DNA of 64,000 nt from Cryoendolithus antarcticus (Eukaryota > Ascomycota > Dothideomycetes > Cladosporiales > Cladosporiaceae): the NCBI GenBank assembly GCA_002077065.1, contig NAJO01000017.1:186001-250000 (forward strand). Reading direction: 5' to 3'. Each line of letters begins with the position of its first letter. The stretch's first letter is position 1. The translations under genes and the position numbers were made by a program. Of the stretch, positions 23,803 through 36,003 are shown in pieces. The notes under the pieces were generated by a model. That model did no database searches. It was not told the DNA's origin and saw only the letters and a list, made by a program, of their open reading frames with translations.

Positions 23803-26260
23803 CTAACCACCACCTCTAACACCCACTCTCCCTTCGCCCTGCCCCGCATCAAGTGGCCGGAAACCATGTCCATGCATGAACTGCGGGCCAGCATGTGGGC
23901 GTGGTAGTCCCGCTCCTGCTGCATCGTCTCGCCGCACCCCGTTCTGTGTCTCGTTTTGCGCTCTATCAGCGTCATCACGTCTCGCCGGCGCCTCGTAGCC
24001 AAATCCACCGGACTTCTCGGCAGAAAGTGGTGCATCGATCGTGGAAGTCCCACTGATGATTCGGGTTCCGTTCCCAGCAGGCAGTCCCTCTCGACTTGGA
24101 TCTCGAGACGCATCGTGGACGTCATGTGCCATGCCGTTGGGTCGCTGCTTGATGACTTGTAATGGCGAGCTCGCGAAGACGCCTTGCCCGTGACTCTGCA
24201 ACCTGATGTCTGTGGGTGGCGCGGCCAAGACTGAGCTGGGCACATCAGGCACGTCTCCTCGTTCAGCCTCCATTTGTCTCGCGCTTGGTATAGGTGTCGC
24301 GAAAGGACTCGACTGCTTCGACCCGTACGCGCTCCCTCCATTTCCGAGTCCGCTTAGGTTGCGCATAAGGTGTCGAGGACCACCTGTGGGTTGGTCAACC
24401 CAGTCGGCTGTGTGGGTCAGGTTCGGGGTGCCGTAGGCTGGGACCACGGTCTGCTGCGGTCGCGCCCAGGCGTTCTGCTCGAGGTATTGCTCGTGAGCTC
24501 TGCGTTCGCTGAAAGTCGAGGTCGGCTCCAGGGTAGCGGCGAAGTGACCAGGTAGGGGCGCAGCGATCGCTTGCTGCGGTATAGGCGGCTGTGAGATCGT
24601 GCGCTGTTGGGCGGGGGCTAAAGCGACTGGAACGCGTCTCGAGAGCTGCCAAGTGATTAGCAATGATCACTTTAATCGTCCCAGCAAAATGAGAACATAC
24701 CTTCATGGCCTTCAGATCAGCCTCCAGCCCTCCGCCCTTCACTTCCGCAATATCTGGCGCCGCAGGGAAGCCAACATACTTTGCGACGCCGCTCAGCACG
24801 CTGACCTCCTGGTTGTACTTCGCCTGCTGCCGCACTTGCGCGCTCTTCTTCGTCGGAAACTTGTAGATATACCTGGCATCGTCGTCCAGATGTTGTTGTC
24901 GCCGCTCCGATTGTATCGCATACCAATCCTCGCCAAGCTGGTACATCACCTCCTCTCGCTGCTCGCGCACCTGCTGGAAATATTGCGAGTGTAGTTGTGC
25001 GCGCTCGCCGAGTATGCGCTCCTCATTCGCGCGTATTTTATAAGCGCGGAACGCGAGAGCTTCGCGCTGCTGCTTTGCTCGCCGGCTGTCTATGCATGCG
25101 ACCGAGCGGAGGTACTCCGGGTGAGTGCAGTCTGGCTGACTGAGCAAGAGGAGCTCTTTGTCAATGTCCGCCAGCCGATCATCCAGTACTTGCGATCGCT
25201 GCGCGTGTACGAGCTTCGCCGCGCCGTCGAATGCTGTAGTTATTCTGCTCTTCCACCGAATTTCGGCTTCTGTTGGTGGTTTCGTATCTTTGGTTTCGTG
25301 CTCTTCCTGGGCTTCATCACCCTGTGCCCCGGCTTCATACACTTCAACGCCTTGCTCTTTCGCCTTTCGTCCCTTCTGCTTGCCCTTCTTACCCTTGGGT
25401 CCTTTCGCAATCTTCGAGATCACGCGGTCCTCCACGTGCGGTGTTGGCGCATCAACCTCATGAGACTCATCGTCACCCAGGACATCGTCTTCGACTGTCG
25501 CGTGCAGCTCCTCTTCAAGTGGGAGATCAAGGGTAGGCTCGCGACTTCGTTTTCGTGGCGACTCTTCAAGATCGGAGTCTTGGCTCGTGAGAGGACTGTC
25601 CTCCGCAGCGTCTGATCGCTTTCGCTTGACTCCTGTAGATGTCGCGTGAGCTCTACTCGACATGCGATACGTGTTATCACAGCTGTGCAAATTGCTGAGC
25701 GACTCACCAGCTGCTAGTGTACTCGTACTCGACACGGCTCCTTGTGTGTCGACAGCCGTAGCTTCCCGAAGCTTGCTGGGCGTCCTGCCTGTGCTTTCTG
25801 CTAACTTGCGCTGCTTTTCTGGAGTCTCTTCTAGCCTTTCTGTCTCTGCCTCGGAGTCGACCTCGCCTGGTATCGGCGCCGCAATCTCGCTCAAGACCTC
25901 ATCCGGCTCATCCTCCAGCTCGTCTTCCATATCTTCATCGTCTTCGTCTGGCTCGCTTAAGCTACTGGAGCGACTATCGTCCAGATCGTCCGATTCGTCG
26001 CCGTGGGCAGCAATGCCATTGAGAGGCTTAAAGCTCTGCGTGGTGTCCCCTTCACGTGCCATGCTGTTCTTGGTGAGAGCTGGAGAGCTTTTGGCAGGTT
26101 TGGAGGTGGTGCTCAATGGCGAGATGGAAGGGCGGGGTGTCGGTGTGCGGGTGGTGTCGTGGTGGACGTTGCGAAGCGGAGAGTTGGTCGAGTCCATGTC
26201 TGCTGTCACCATAGCCGTCAGCATACAGTCGCGACAGTGGCAGCAACTCCCAAGTCTCAT
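23803..26260 (-). CDS. DEP1: Sds3-like (Dep1-type) subunit of a histone deacetylase complex
   Basis: Two exons (26260-24701 and 24645-23803), joined in phase across a 55-nt intron, give about 800 residues. The N-terminus is disordered, with a strongly acidic run (SEPDEDDEDMEDELEDEPDE). A Lys-rich patch (GPKGKKGKQKGRKAKEQG) follows. From about residue 350 comes the Sds3-like coiled coil: EAEIRWKSRITTAFDG, YLRSVACIDSRRAKQQREAL and QYFQQVREQREEVMYQLGED. The C-terminal exon is Gln/Pro/Gly-rich. Sds3/Dep1 proteins scaffold Rpd3/Sin3 deacetylase complexes in the nucleus. Several Met codons compete at the start. The Met at 26212 (MVTADMDSTNS) or 26197 may be preferred over 26260. Dep1 rather than Sds3 is chosen for the acidic N-terminus and large size, and is uncertain. 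Confidence 0.8.
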
Positions 26261-27017
26261 GGAAACTCCAGTGTCTTAGTGGAAGGAGGGGGGTTACCGA
26301 CTGTTGCGACGCGGTGCCAATGTGGTCGTTGCCATGCACGTGGCAGCGATTGCTCCTCTTAGCACGTGGCAGCTAGTTTCACACTTCCCGTGCTCTTCCT
26401 AGCCAGTCAGCGTGCTGTCGTTGTCTTGTGTCGGCCTCGGGTCAATCGACAATATGCTCGGGCGCGCTGCTACGGTCTGGTCTGCGGTGATTCGAGCAAG
26501 TGCGGTCGGAGGGGTGTCGGTATGGTGAAAACGGCAGGAACGCTGTCACATGGTGGATGATGGACAGATATGGCAGCGAGCAGAAGATTGTATCGTGTCT
26601 GAGGAGGCCTGGTCATGGGGAAGTGCTAGCAGCGCAACCAAAGCAGCGCACCCACTCACACACTCCAAGCGCAGCCATGCACTCGGCTCCACTCCGTCAT
26701 GGCTGATTATCAGATAGCGGATCTACCCGCCGATCAGCTGCCGAGATGTTCGAAGAAAGTCGAACGAGAGCTTCTCGAACTGAACGAGCGCCCTCGTGCA
26801 TATACACTGACGGTCTGATAATCACATTTAACTCCTGGAATCCCTTAGAGAAGCACATACCGCGGATTCGAGTTTTGCGTGCGGAACTTTGGCTCACAGT
26901 GGATGTCAGCAGCCATTGACCTCGATCTAGACAGGTCCATCCTAGCACTATCAGTACAGTACCTTGGGGGAGCCCGGTCGAAGGTCTCAAGCAAACGACA
27001 AAAATTTAGTACTAGCC
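26261..27017. other. Divergent promoter region with a candidate small ORF
   Basis: This is the region between the Sds3-like gene and NOP12. A 39-codon frame at 26699-26818 (MADYQIADLPADQLPRCSKK...) has a coding-like composition and is treated separately under findings. No other gene is supported. Confidence 0.4.
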
Positions 27018-28928
27018 ATGGCGACGAAAACGAAAGATGCGCAAGTCACTAAGGAAAAGCGGCAGAAGTCAAGCAAGGATGACAAGGTCGCAAAGTCCAA
27101 GAAGCCAAAGGTGGTAAAGAGTGAAGGGCCAGAAAAAGCTGCCAAAACAGCGCCATTCTCGCTACTCGCAGACGACAAGACAGTCAATCCTGCGCTTTCG
27201 TCGCTGTTCGTATCGAAGGTACAGTGCATTCGCGGACCATAGATTTGACTGCAGGTACTAACTTCTCACCAGCCTCTACCCCCCAGACCTCTGGTGCAGG
27301 CGCCTGCTCCCAAGGCTGAAGTGCGGCCTGTCATAGAGACCGAAGCTGATGCTGAGCTCAGCGAGGGAGACGAGGAGCTTGACGATGAAGCGGATATAGA
27401 CGAGGAAATCACCGAGCCTACAGCTGAACCGGTAGCAGATGTCGCACCTGTAGCACCCGAATCGTCAATACGAAAACGAAAACGCAAAGATGCAGACGAT
27501 AATCTCGAGGATGTCTACATGCGTAAGCTGGAGACCGAAGAGGCCAAGGATGCTGAGCAGGCGGCTGCAGAACGTGCTGCGAAGCGACAGAAGCCGGCTG
27601 TGGCAGAAATGACGGGAGCTACAATGGATGAGGACGAAGAGATTGAAGATGGAGATGTCGAGATTGACGTAGACTCGGGGGATGATATCGAGGAGCCTAA
27701 GGGCAAGGACGTCGACGATGAGGCATCTTCGCCTCCACCTCGACACGAGACGCAGCAATCTGAGGAAGACGCCGCCTCGAAGGCCAATCGCACCGTCTTT
27801 CTTGGAAATGTGTCGACCACAGCCATCACCTCGAAACCCGCACGCAAGACACTGATCGCACACTTGAAGTCGTTCTTCCCAAAGCTCAAGGAAGCAAAGA
27901 CTGCAGAAGGCGCCCCAAAGCTTATCTCCATCCGTTTCCGGAGCACTGCATTCAACACTGCCCTCCCCAAGAAAGCCGCCTACGCCAAGAAGAAGCTCAT
28001 GGCAACGACTACGACCTCCACAAACGCCTACGCAGTCTACAACTCCCCCGCCCTCGCGCGAGAGGCAGTGCGCCACTTGAATGCAACTTCCGTCCTCGAC
28101 CGCCATCTTCGCGTAGACGAAGTCGCGCATCCAGCCAAAATCGACCACAAACGCTGCGTCTTCGTCGGCAACCTGCACTTCGTCTCGGACGAAACCGCCA
28201 TCCAAGCCGCCAATGCAGAAGACGGTCGTGAACATCGCAAACCTGGCAAAGAGCCCGCAGACGTCGAGGAAGGACTCTGGCGCGCCATGGGCCGACATGG
28301 CAAAGTCGAGAGCGTGCGTGTGATCCGTGACAGCGCCACGCGAGTCGGCAAAGGCATCGCATACGTCCAATTCGTGGACGAGAACAGCGTTGAGGCTGCG
28401 CTCGGCGATGAGGGGAAGAAGTTCCCGCCTATGCTGCCCAGACGGCTCAGAGTACAGAGGGCCAAGGCAGTGAAGCGGAATGCCAAGGTCGGAAGTGGAC
28501 GACCTGGTGCGCCGCGGCAGGAGGGTAAGAGTGGGTATCAGAGGAAGATCACTGCGGAGGAGGCTTCGCAGATGGGGCGGACGGGGAAGCTGTTCGGCAA
28601 GGCTGCGGCTGGGATGATGGGGAAGAAGGGTGGGAAGCCGTTTGCTACCGGTGCGAACGGCGATGTGATGGGGGATCGGGGAAGTGCTCCGCGGGTGGCG
28701 GTCGGTGGTGGGGCTGGGGAGAGTATCAGAGCGCCGGAGTCGTTTATTTTTGAGGGGCATCGGGCTACGATCAAGCAGGGAACGAAGGGGTTGAAGTTGG
28801 GTGGGAAGGCGAAGGGCGGTGGGGCGAAGAAGGGTGCGGGGAAGAAGGTATCGAAGCCGACGGGCAGAGCTGCGAAGAGGACGGCTGCGTTCAAGGCTGG
28901 CGGCAGCAAAAAGGGGAAGGCTGCTTGA
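27018..28928 (+). CDS. NOP12: Nucleolar RNA-binding protein Nop12
   Basis: Two exons, 27018-27218 and 27273-28928, give 618 residues. The N-terminus is Lys-rich, then comes FSLLADDKTVNPALSSLF, a phrase common to the Nop12 family. Long acidic runs follow. Two RRMs lie near residues 235-350 (NRTVFLGNVSTTAI) and 350-460 (KRCVFVGNLHFVSDE, with GKGIAYVQFVDE). The C-terminus is Gly/Lys-rich. Yeast Nop12 is needed for pre-25S rRNA processing and 60S subunit assembly in the nucleolus. The start chosen is the ATG that gives MATKTKDAQ. The frame before it has no family similarity. Confidence 0.92.
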
Positions 28929-29575
28929 TGGCAAAACTAGAAATGACCTACTACAACACTCCATCCAGAGTCTTTGCACTGCACCGGACAGCCTTCGCTT
29001 CTCATGGAATCTGAGAGATCTTCAATGCGTCTGTAACGATCTCCAGAACAACGGATCCAGTATGCATCGCTAGCAGGAGACAGACGCAAAGTTCTTGCCA
29101 TCTCTCCACCACACATGGACTCTCACAGACTGAGTATATGACCGTGTCACTGCCGCAGCTCGATCGAAAGCAGCATAACCTGTGTCTCGGACTTTTGGAG
29201 GAGCAGAAGCACGCTGCGAGTGCATCGACGCTGCTTGTTCTGTCAAGAGGGCGCTCGACCGAGTGGCCCTGAAGCGTAGAAGCTCGTGAGGGTATGGGTT
29301 CGGTAAGATCACCGCTGTTTAAACAAGTGATGATTTCAGGAAGTAAAGTTCAAGTCACATGCAGACGCGTTTCATGCCAAGACTCGCAGGGGTTTCAGCT
29401 TTGGACGTCTCTTCATGTGCTCAGCCAGCTGTCCAAAGGGATGCAAGCACAAGCTGCGAGGGCGATACATACGTGCGCCTTACTGTGACAACTTTGGCCG
29501 TATGGCTGTTCGCTTCCTCACACTCCTTTGATCTGCTTCGGCCCACGCTCAGGAATTTGCATTGCGACCACCGCG
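28929..29575. other. Intergenic region
   Basis: This holds the NOP12 3' flank and the PMT4 promoter. I see nothing else that can be supported. Confidence 0.5.
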
Positions 29576-32007
29576 ATGTCATCCTCCCCTAACAATATCC
29601 GCCAGCGCGGCGGCAAGCGAGCAACGACGCCGAACCCGGACTCGGATACAGCTCTTCTCAATGGATCGGCGAGCGAGAAGATTGAGCAGCTGAAGAGCGC
29701 GACCAAGGATGTAGTCACGAAGGAGTGGGACTATAAGCTTGCACTTGGGATCATCACGATACTGGCCTTCATTACGAGGTTCTGGGGCATAAGTCACCCG
29801 AACCAAGTCGTCTTCGACGAAGTGCACTTCGGGAAGGTATGCTGCAATCCCGCGCACTGGAGACAAAGGCAGGGCTAACCCAGCAACACAGTTCGCATCC
29901 TACTACCTCCAACGCACCTACTTCTTCGACGTCCACCCCCCCTTCGGCAAGCTACTCTTCGCCTTCGCCGGCTGGCTCGTAGGCTACGACGGCTCCTTCC
30001 TCTTCGAAAACATCGGCGACTCCTACATCACCAACAAAGTCCCCTACGTCGCCTACCGTAGCATGCCCGCGCTCATGGGCTCGCTGACAGTCAGCACCAC
30101 CTTCCTCATCATGTGGGAGTCCGGCTACAGTCTCCCTGCCACGATTGTCGCAGCGAGTATAGTGCTATTCGATAATGCGCATATTGGGCAGACGAGGTTG
30201 ATTCTGCTGGATGCGACGTTGGTGTTGTTTATGGCGCTGAGTGTGTTGTGTTATATTCGGTTTTATAAGTTGCGGCATGTGCCTTTTGGGAGGAAGTGGT
30301 GGAAGTGGTTGCTTTTGACGGGAATTAGCATGTCCTGCGTTATCAGCACGAAGTATGTGGGGGCTTTCACGTTCTTTTCGATTGGCGTGCCGGTCATGAT
30401 CGATCTCTGGGATTTGCTGGACGTGAATCGCAAGCAGGGCGCGCTAGGTCTGCCCGATTTTGGAAAGCATCTTGGCGCAAGGATCATTGGACTGATTGTT
30501 GTGCCGTTCTTGATGTACCTCTTCTGGTTTCAGGTGCACTTCTCGATTTTGTCACGATCTGGACCCGGCGACGACTTCATGACACCGGAATTCCAGCAGA
30601 CGCTGAGCGATAATCTCATGACGCAGCAGGCTGTTGGCATCGACTATTTCGACAATATTGCCATGAAGCACAAGGAGACGAAGGTGTATCTGCACTCGCA
30701 TGTCGACAAGTACCCACTGCGCTACGACGATGGACGCATCTCATCGCAGGGCCAACAGGTCACCGGTTACCCTCACAACGACACAAACAATCTATGGCAA
30801 ATCATTCCTTCAGCGCCGATGGAGGGACTGGGCCACAAGGTCAAGAACGGCGATGTTGTGCGCTTCCGGCATCTAGTGACTGACACTTGGCTGATGACCC
30901 ACGATGTTGCCTCCCCTTTCTTCCCGACGAATCAGGAGTTCACTACCGCTCCTACGGAGGACGCGAATGGAGCTCGCCTCAACGACACCATGTTTGAGAT
31001 CCGCATCGAGAATGGCAAGCCGGGGCAAGAGTTCAAGACCATGGCCTCGCATTTCAAGCTCGTGCATTTCCCTACTAAGGTCGCGATGTGGACGCACACT
31101 ACGCCACTGCCGGACTGGGGTTACAAGCAAGCTGAGATCAACGGGAATAAGAACATTGCGCAGTCGAGCAATATCTGGTTCGTCGAGGAAGTGCCGGGAC
31201 TGCCAATTGACTCGCCACGTTTGATCAAGGATGAGCGGAAGACGAAAAGTATGCCGTTCTTGAAGAAGTACTTTGAGCTTCAGCGGGCTATGTTCTTCCA
31301 TAATAACGCGCTAACTTCGAGTCATCCGTATGCTTCGTTTCCGATACAGTGGCCGTTCTTGCTTAGGGGTGTGAGCTTCTGGACGGAGAATGAGACGAGG
31401 CAGCAAATCTACTTCTTGGGCAATCCCATCGGGTGGTGGTTCGCTTCGTCCATCCTGGCGGTCTTTGCAGGTATCTTGCTGGCAGACCAGGTGAGCATGA
31501 GACGTGGTGTTGATGCACTTGATCAACGTAAGTGGCGTCCAATTCCTGTCTAGCATACATGACTAATATGCTATAGGCACACGCTCCCGCCTTTACAATA
31601 GCACCGGCTTCTTCTTCCTCATCTGGGCCGCGCACTACATCCCCTTCTTCATCATGGGCCGCCAGCTCTTCCTGCACCACTACCTGCCCGCGCACCTCGC
31701 TTCTGCACTCGTAGCCGGCGCTCTTGTCGAATTCGTTTTCAACATCGAGCCCGGCGACATAGCAAGTCTTTCCATCAAAGATGGCAGCAGTAAGGTTGCT
31801 TCACGCACGCAACGGTCAAGACCTATACGGGAGAGGATCGCGGGACAGAGTCTGGTTACTACGTGGGCGGCTAGTGGTATAATTGTCGCGGGATTGATGT
31901 GGGGTTTCTGGTTCTTTGCGCCGTTGACTTATGGACGGCCGGGGTTGAGTGTCGATCAGGTGATGGCGAGGAAGTGGTTGAGCTATGATTTGCATTTTGC
32001 GAAGTAG
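29576..32007 (+). CDS. PMT4: Protein O-mannosyltransferase, PMT4 subfamily
   Basis: Three exons, 29576-29836, 29892-31527 and 31577-32007, give 775 residues. After a short cytosolic N-terminus, the first luminal loop has the acidic catalytic motif in FDEVHFGK (split just after Lys by the first intron), then YFFDVHPPFGKLL. Multiple membrane spans surround a central luminal region of MIR repeats: ETKVYLHSHVDKYPLRYDDG, then NNLWQI and VRFRHLVTDTWL. The phrase ISSQGQQVTGYPHNDTNN is a PMT4 subfamily signature. The C-terminal membrane block holds FFFLIWAAHYIPFFIMGRQL. The enzyme transfers mannose from dolichol phosphate mannose to Ser/Thr in the ER, and PMT4 acts mainly on membrane-anchored substrates. 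Confidence 0.96.
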
Positions 32008-32329
32008 GTGGGTGAGAGGAGAAGGGGAAGGGGGGAGGGAAAGGCGCGGCGTGTCGACTTAGCGAGGGTTAGGGGATGGGCTGCATGGCGGTGTACGGCG
32101 ATACGTGATCAGAGTCTGCCTCTGTCGTCTCATCTACACTTTCTCTGCAGTGGAAGCGAATTACCACATAGAATCTCCATCTCATCGACTCGAGAGGCGA
32201 TCATCCCCGAACTCCGCAACCACGTTTGCCAAGACCTTCAACGACCTCTGAACCTCGAGTCCCATGACATTTCTGTATAATCTAGTCCTTCCTTTGTCAT
32301 AGTCCCGGCACTATCAACATTCTTCCGTC
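32008..32329. other. Short intergenic region
   Basis: This is the PMT4 3' flank and the mL54 promoter. It is rich in purines just after the PMT4 stop. I see no gene. Confidence 0.5.
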
Positions 32330-33000
32330 ATGATCTGCACCGATTGCCTCCGCCGCCTAGCGCGCTCCTCTCGCCTGCCCTCCAAGCGTCCCTACTCCAC
32401 TCCCGCACCCTCAGTCCTCCGCGCCGAGGCCCACTCAGCAGCGACATCACAGCCCATACACGCGAAGTCCGTCTCTACAGCATCCGCACCTTCCATGCCC
32501 GCCGCGAAGGTAGCACCGCCACGAATGCCGAGTTCAGTGCCTGCGGGTACGCTACTGAAGGGATTGAATTACATCAAAGGGAAGCAAGACCCTGTTGCGT
32601 TAGAGGACGAGGAGTACCCGGAGTGGTTATGGAGCGTACTTGAGAAAGCGCAGAAGAGCGATGGTGCTGCAGCGGGAGGTGACGAGAACGATCTGTTCTG
32701 TGCATAAGCCCCCCTTTCCCCTCACCCTATCCCTCCAGCTAATCCTCTCCTCTCCCAGCGAAATCCAAGAAACAACGTCAGCGCGCCGCCAAATCTCTGC
32801 GCAAACGAGCGCTGCTGCATCCAGAGGATATGGTCCCTAAAGTGCCGCTTTATGAGCAGAGCGTGGATCTACCGAAGGGCGATGGCAGTGTGAAGGGCGC
32901 ACTGGAAGCCGGAGAAGCGAGAGAGGGTTTGACGAAGGCGATGAGGGGGGAGAGGAGGAGGGTTATCAAGGAGAAGAACTTCCTGAAGGCGATGGGATGA
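32330..33000 (+). CDS. MRPL37: Mitochondrial large ribosomal subunit protein mL54
   Basis: Two exons (32330-32699 and 32759-33000), with a pyrimidine-rich 59-nt intron, give 203 residues. The N-terminus is an Arg/Ser-rich mitochondrial presequence (MICTDCLRRLARSSRLPSKR). The conserved core follows: GLNYIKGKQDPVALEDEEYP, then EWLWSVLEKA. The second exon reads SKKQRQRAAKSLRKR and has VPLYEQSVDLP, a typical closing motif of the mL54 family. The symbol is that of the yeast orthologue. The donor is GTGCAT, a weaker variant, but phases agree and it restores the family sequence. Confidence 0.9.
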
Positions 33001-33819
33001 GCAAGTTGCTTTTGAAGGGATGTGCGAACAGCTGTCAGGATACTGCGTTGCGGCTGGAGTGTGGCCCGCATGTACTATCTGGACGACTTGTGGTCTGGGT
33101 GGACCGTCGATGCGGCTTGCTTTGGCTTGCTGCTACTGGGTAGAGTGCAAATTCTGGACATCACGCTACTATACAGCTGCGCATTTGACTAGGCCATTCC
33201 GGAGGATTGCGCCTCGATGTCTTGACGCACACCCTCTCGACAGGCTAGCCAGTGGCAAAGAGACAGCTGGGTACGGACTGTCATGAAACGGACCACCTGC
33301 GCACAATTGGCCAACACATCGGAGTGCACTCGGGACATACAGGCTCTGCCACATCCTCAAGCATCGGTCGACGGCTGTAAGTTATCCCCATCGGCAAGTC
33401 GTCCGGTGGAGGGGTGGCGTCATTCGAACGCAGTGGGAGGGCGGTCCGACTGAGCCACTTTTGGGTGCCGTATCTCCCCCACCGCGCCAGCCATGTCGAT
33501 GACAGCTTTTAAAGGCTAGATATATAATGGCGCCCAGCCATGCTGACCGGCTCTATGGGTTAAGCAAGTGGCCAATGTCTACCTTATGCGACTCGAAAGT
33601 CGCGCCCATCAGCGGTTTCAAGTCGTGCGACGTCGCGAGTTTCACGAGTTTCAGAAAAGGAATCTTCGAGGCCACAGTAAAAGATGCAGGCGGATCATTT
33701 CGCTATCTTCCTTTTCCTTTATGTCTTCGTTCTTCTCACAGTTTCTCCTAAGCGAAGACAGCGAAACGATCCGATCGCGACTTTCCCGACGCCATCCCGG
33801 ATAGCCGAACAACTAGACA
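33001..33819. other. Intergenic region with a TATA-like element
   Basis: About 820 nt without a supported gene. A TATA-like stretch (agatatataatgg) at about 33518-33530 precedes a 74-codon frame from 33527 that lacks recognisable sequence. It may instead belong to the leader of the membrane protein gene at 33820. Confidence 0.35.
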
Positions 33820-34405
33820 ATGCCATCATCAGCAACTCTCGTCAGCCTTCGCGCCTCCGTCCTCCTTCTCTCCATCGCGATCACGACTCTTCACATCTTC
33901 CTGGACACGTGGTGGTCCACCTTACGCGCGGGCTGCCAGTCCTTGCCATCCTGCAACGTCAAGCCCTTCGATCAGAAGCTGACAGCATGGAGACTCGGTA
34001 TTGCAGTGGGAGTGCTGGGCATTGCAAGCAGCGCCGGCAGTCTGGCCGTAGCGTTCGTCCGGGAGAAGCAGGCCGTCAAGTACTGGGTAGCGATCATAGG
34101 TGTGGATGCGATGATGGCCGTGCTGTTCATCGCGGATGCAATAGTGAGTCCCACTCACGTCTATACCCGTGCGAAACTGACAATGCACTCAGCTCGACAC
34201 CGCGCTGCTTCTCAGAGGCGTCTGCGATGCGGCAGGGCCGTACGCTGCAGAATGCCGACAGGTGCCTGCCGCTGCTGTGGTTCTGTATCTGGCTTTTGTC
34301 GTTACGCTCGTCGCGGTAGTAGCCGGTGTTTTGGGGTGCTCTAGGGCACAACACCGCCCGATGGGCGTGGCGAAGCAGATGTTTCCGGATCGCGGACTGC
34401 AGTAG
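33820..34405 (+). CDS. Small four-helix membrane protein, unknown function
   Basis: Two exons (33820-34143 and 34193-34405), with a 49-nt GTGAGT...CTCAG intron, give 178 residues. Four hydrophobic segments are visible. They are at about 10-28 (TLVSLRASVLLLSIAITTLH), 58-75 (LGIAVGVLGIASSAGSLAV), 85-108 (VAIIGVDAMMAVLFIADAI) and 130-150 (VVLYLAFVVTLVAVVAGVLG). Paired Cys residues lie in the first extramembrane loop (GCQSLPSC). The layout is that of MARVEL-like or similar tetraspan fungal proteins (inference). A short basic tail ends the protein. No neighbour suggests a role. Confidence 0.75.
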
Positions 34406-34620
34406 ATTGACATTTACCAAGATGTTGGAACCAGGACTGTTGATCGATAGTTCTTTATTCTGTTCATTGACTACCGTAAAGTACACTATGTGCACTCCCT
34501 ATGCTAATGCTTAGCAGCCGCTACACCTCATAGCGAGCACCTGATGCTCCCAGAGCGTTCGCGACCGACGCCTCCCATGCCATACTGCTAGCATTATCCG
34601 ACCTGGTACTTGCCCATTAT

Positions 34621-36003
34621 CTAGTCCAAATCACTGTCCGCACCCCTCCTGTACCCACCCTCCCGCCTTCCCTTCTTCACAGGCGAGTTCTGCCTGCTTC
34701 CCCTCGCCCCTCGCCCGCCGTCAGATACATACCCGTCCTGATTCCTCGGCCTATACGCATCATAATAGCTAGCAGTCCTCTGGCTCTCCGAATTCGACCC
34801 TGTGTAAGCCGAGCTCAGCACCTCACTAGGCGCGCCTTGCTGGTACGAGAAATCGCGCTTTTTCGGGCTTGCAGAGCGTGAGTCGCGACGAAGTTTCTGC
34901 GCTGAAGGGGATCCGTTGGCTGGCGTTGACACTTTGCGTGGTGAAGGGGCGCGGTGATTGTTTTCGCGTGCGAGTGTGGCAGCAGCTTCTTCGGCTTCGC
35001 GCTTCCAGCGGCGTTCCATCTTCGCTGCTTCGATCTTGGCGTTACGCTCGGCTTCTTCGTGGGCGTTCCGGGTGTGGTCGCGGGTTGTGTGAGCTGGCTG
35101 CTGAGAGGCACGAGCTGAGGGCTTTCTGGTCTTGCTGACCAGTGGCTCTGCACTGACATCAGTGTAAGCGTCGCTGCGGTCGGAGTTGGTGTAGTCGTAA
35201 TGGCTCCCATCGGCGACACGGTTTAGTCCTCCAACACGGGCGACTTTCTCGCGCTTGTAGTGGTGCACGTCGCGGTCGCGGTAACGCTTGCCGTGACCTT
35301 CATCATTATCTTTGTAAGGCGAGCCGCTGTGCATCTCTGTCATCTCGTCCGAGACCGTCTCTGTGCCCCAGGATTCGGTTTGGTAGTCGTCGCTTCCGCC
35401 CCAGACACTGTGAGTCTTGCCCCAGCCTCTTTTGGCTAAGATGCCCTTTCTACCCTTCTCGTCTTTACCTACAACGGTTCTGGCTACGCTCTTCGCACGC
35501 ATGTAGTCCTGACCGTGTACCACGCTGCCTCCCCCAAGTCTGGTAGACTTTGTGGCATTGCTCAACGTCTTTCCATCTGGACCTTTTCGGCGAAGCACTG
35601 TCGACTTGTAGTCATCCCAGTCGTGTTGTTGGAAGTGGAAGCCGCCATTCTTGGCCCAGAAGAAGAACCAGATGGATGCCACGACCATGGCGGTGCCGAG
35701 GAGAGCGAAGAGTGTTATGTAGCCGGGGCCGTTGAAGTCTTGTGGTGGCTTCGAGCCAGCGCCTTTCACCCATGGGACTGTGGTTGTGGCGCGTTCGAGG
35801 ATGGTGGAAGTCCTCGATAGATCTGCCGGGGAAGGACTGAGGGCGGCATCGCGGGTATGTAAAGATGCGAAGAAGGCAGTCGCTTGGGCACAGCGGCTGT
35901 CGAGCTCGAGGGAGGAGAGACTGAGATCACTGATGGCGGGTTGATCTGTGGAGGGATTGCGTCGGTCGAAGAGGAAGCCCAGCACGGGAGGTAGAGGTGC
36001 CAT
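34621..36003 (-). CDS. Single-pass membrane protein with long disordered cytosolic tail
   Basis: A single exon encodes 460 residues. One transmembrane span lies at about 95-115 (YITLFALLGTAMVVASIWFF), followed by a conserved-looking juxtamembrane block (FHFQQHDWDDYKSTVLRRKG). The next 340 residues are Ser/Arg/Lys/Asp-rich and contain a predicted helix around residues 315-345 (AKIEAAKMERRWKREAEEAA). This architecture is shared by uncharacterised proteins of filamentous ascomycetes as far as I recall. I do not know a function. No signal peptide is evident, so the first 95 residues may be luminal or extracellular by a type III arrangement (inference). Confidence 0.75.
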   Translation of the reverse strand: MAPLPPVLGFLFDRRNPSTDQPAISDLSLSSLELDSRCAQATAFFASLHTRDAALSPSPADLSRTSTILERATTTVPWVKGAGSKPPQDFNGPGYITLFALLGTAMVVASIWFFFWAKNGGFHFQQHDWDDYKSTVLRRKGPDGKTLSNATKSTRLGGGSVVHGQDYMRAKSVARTVVGKDEKGRKGILAKRGWGKTHSVWGGSDDYQTESWGTETVSDEMTEMHSGSPYKDNDEGHGKRYRDRDVHHYKREKVARVGGLNRVADGSHYDYTNSDRSDAYTDVSAEPLVSKTRKPSARASQQPAHTTRDHTRNAHEEAERNAKIEAAKMERRWKREAEEAAATLARENNHRAPSPRKVSTPANGSPSAQKLRRDSRSASPKKRDFSYQQGAPSEVLSSAYTGSNSESQRTASYYDAYRPRNQDGYVSDGGRGARGSRQNSPVKKGRREGGYRRGADSDLD

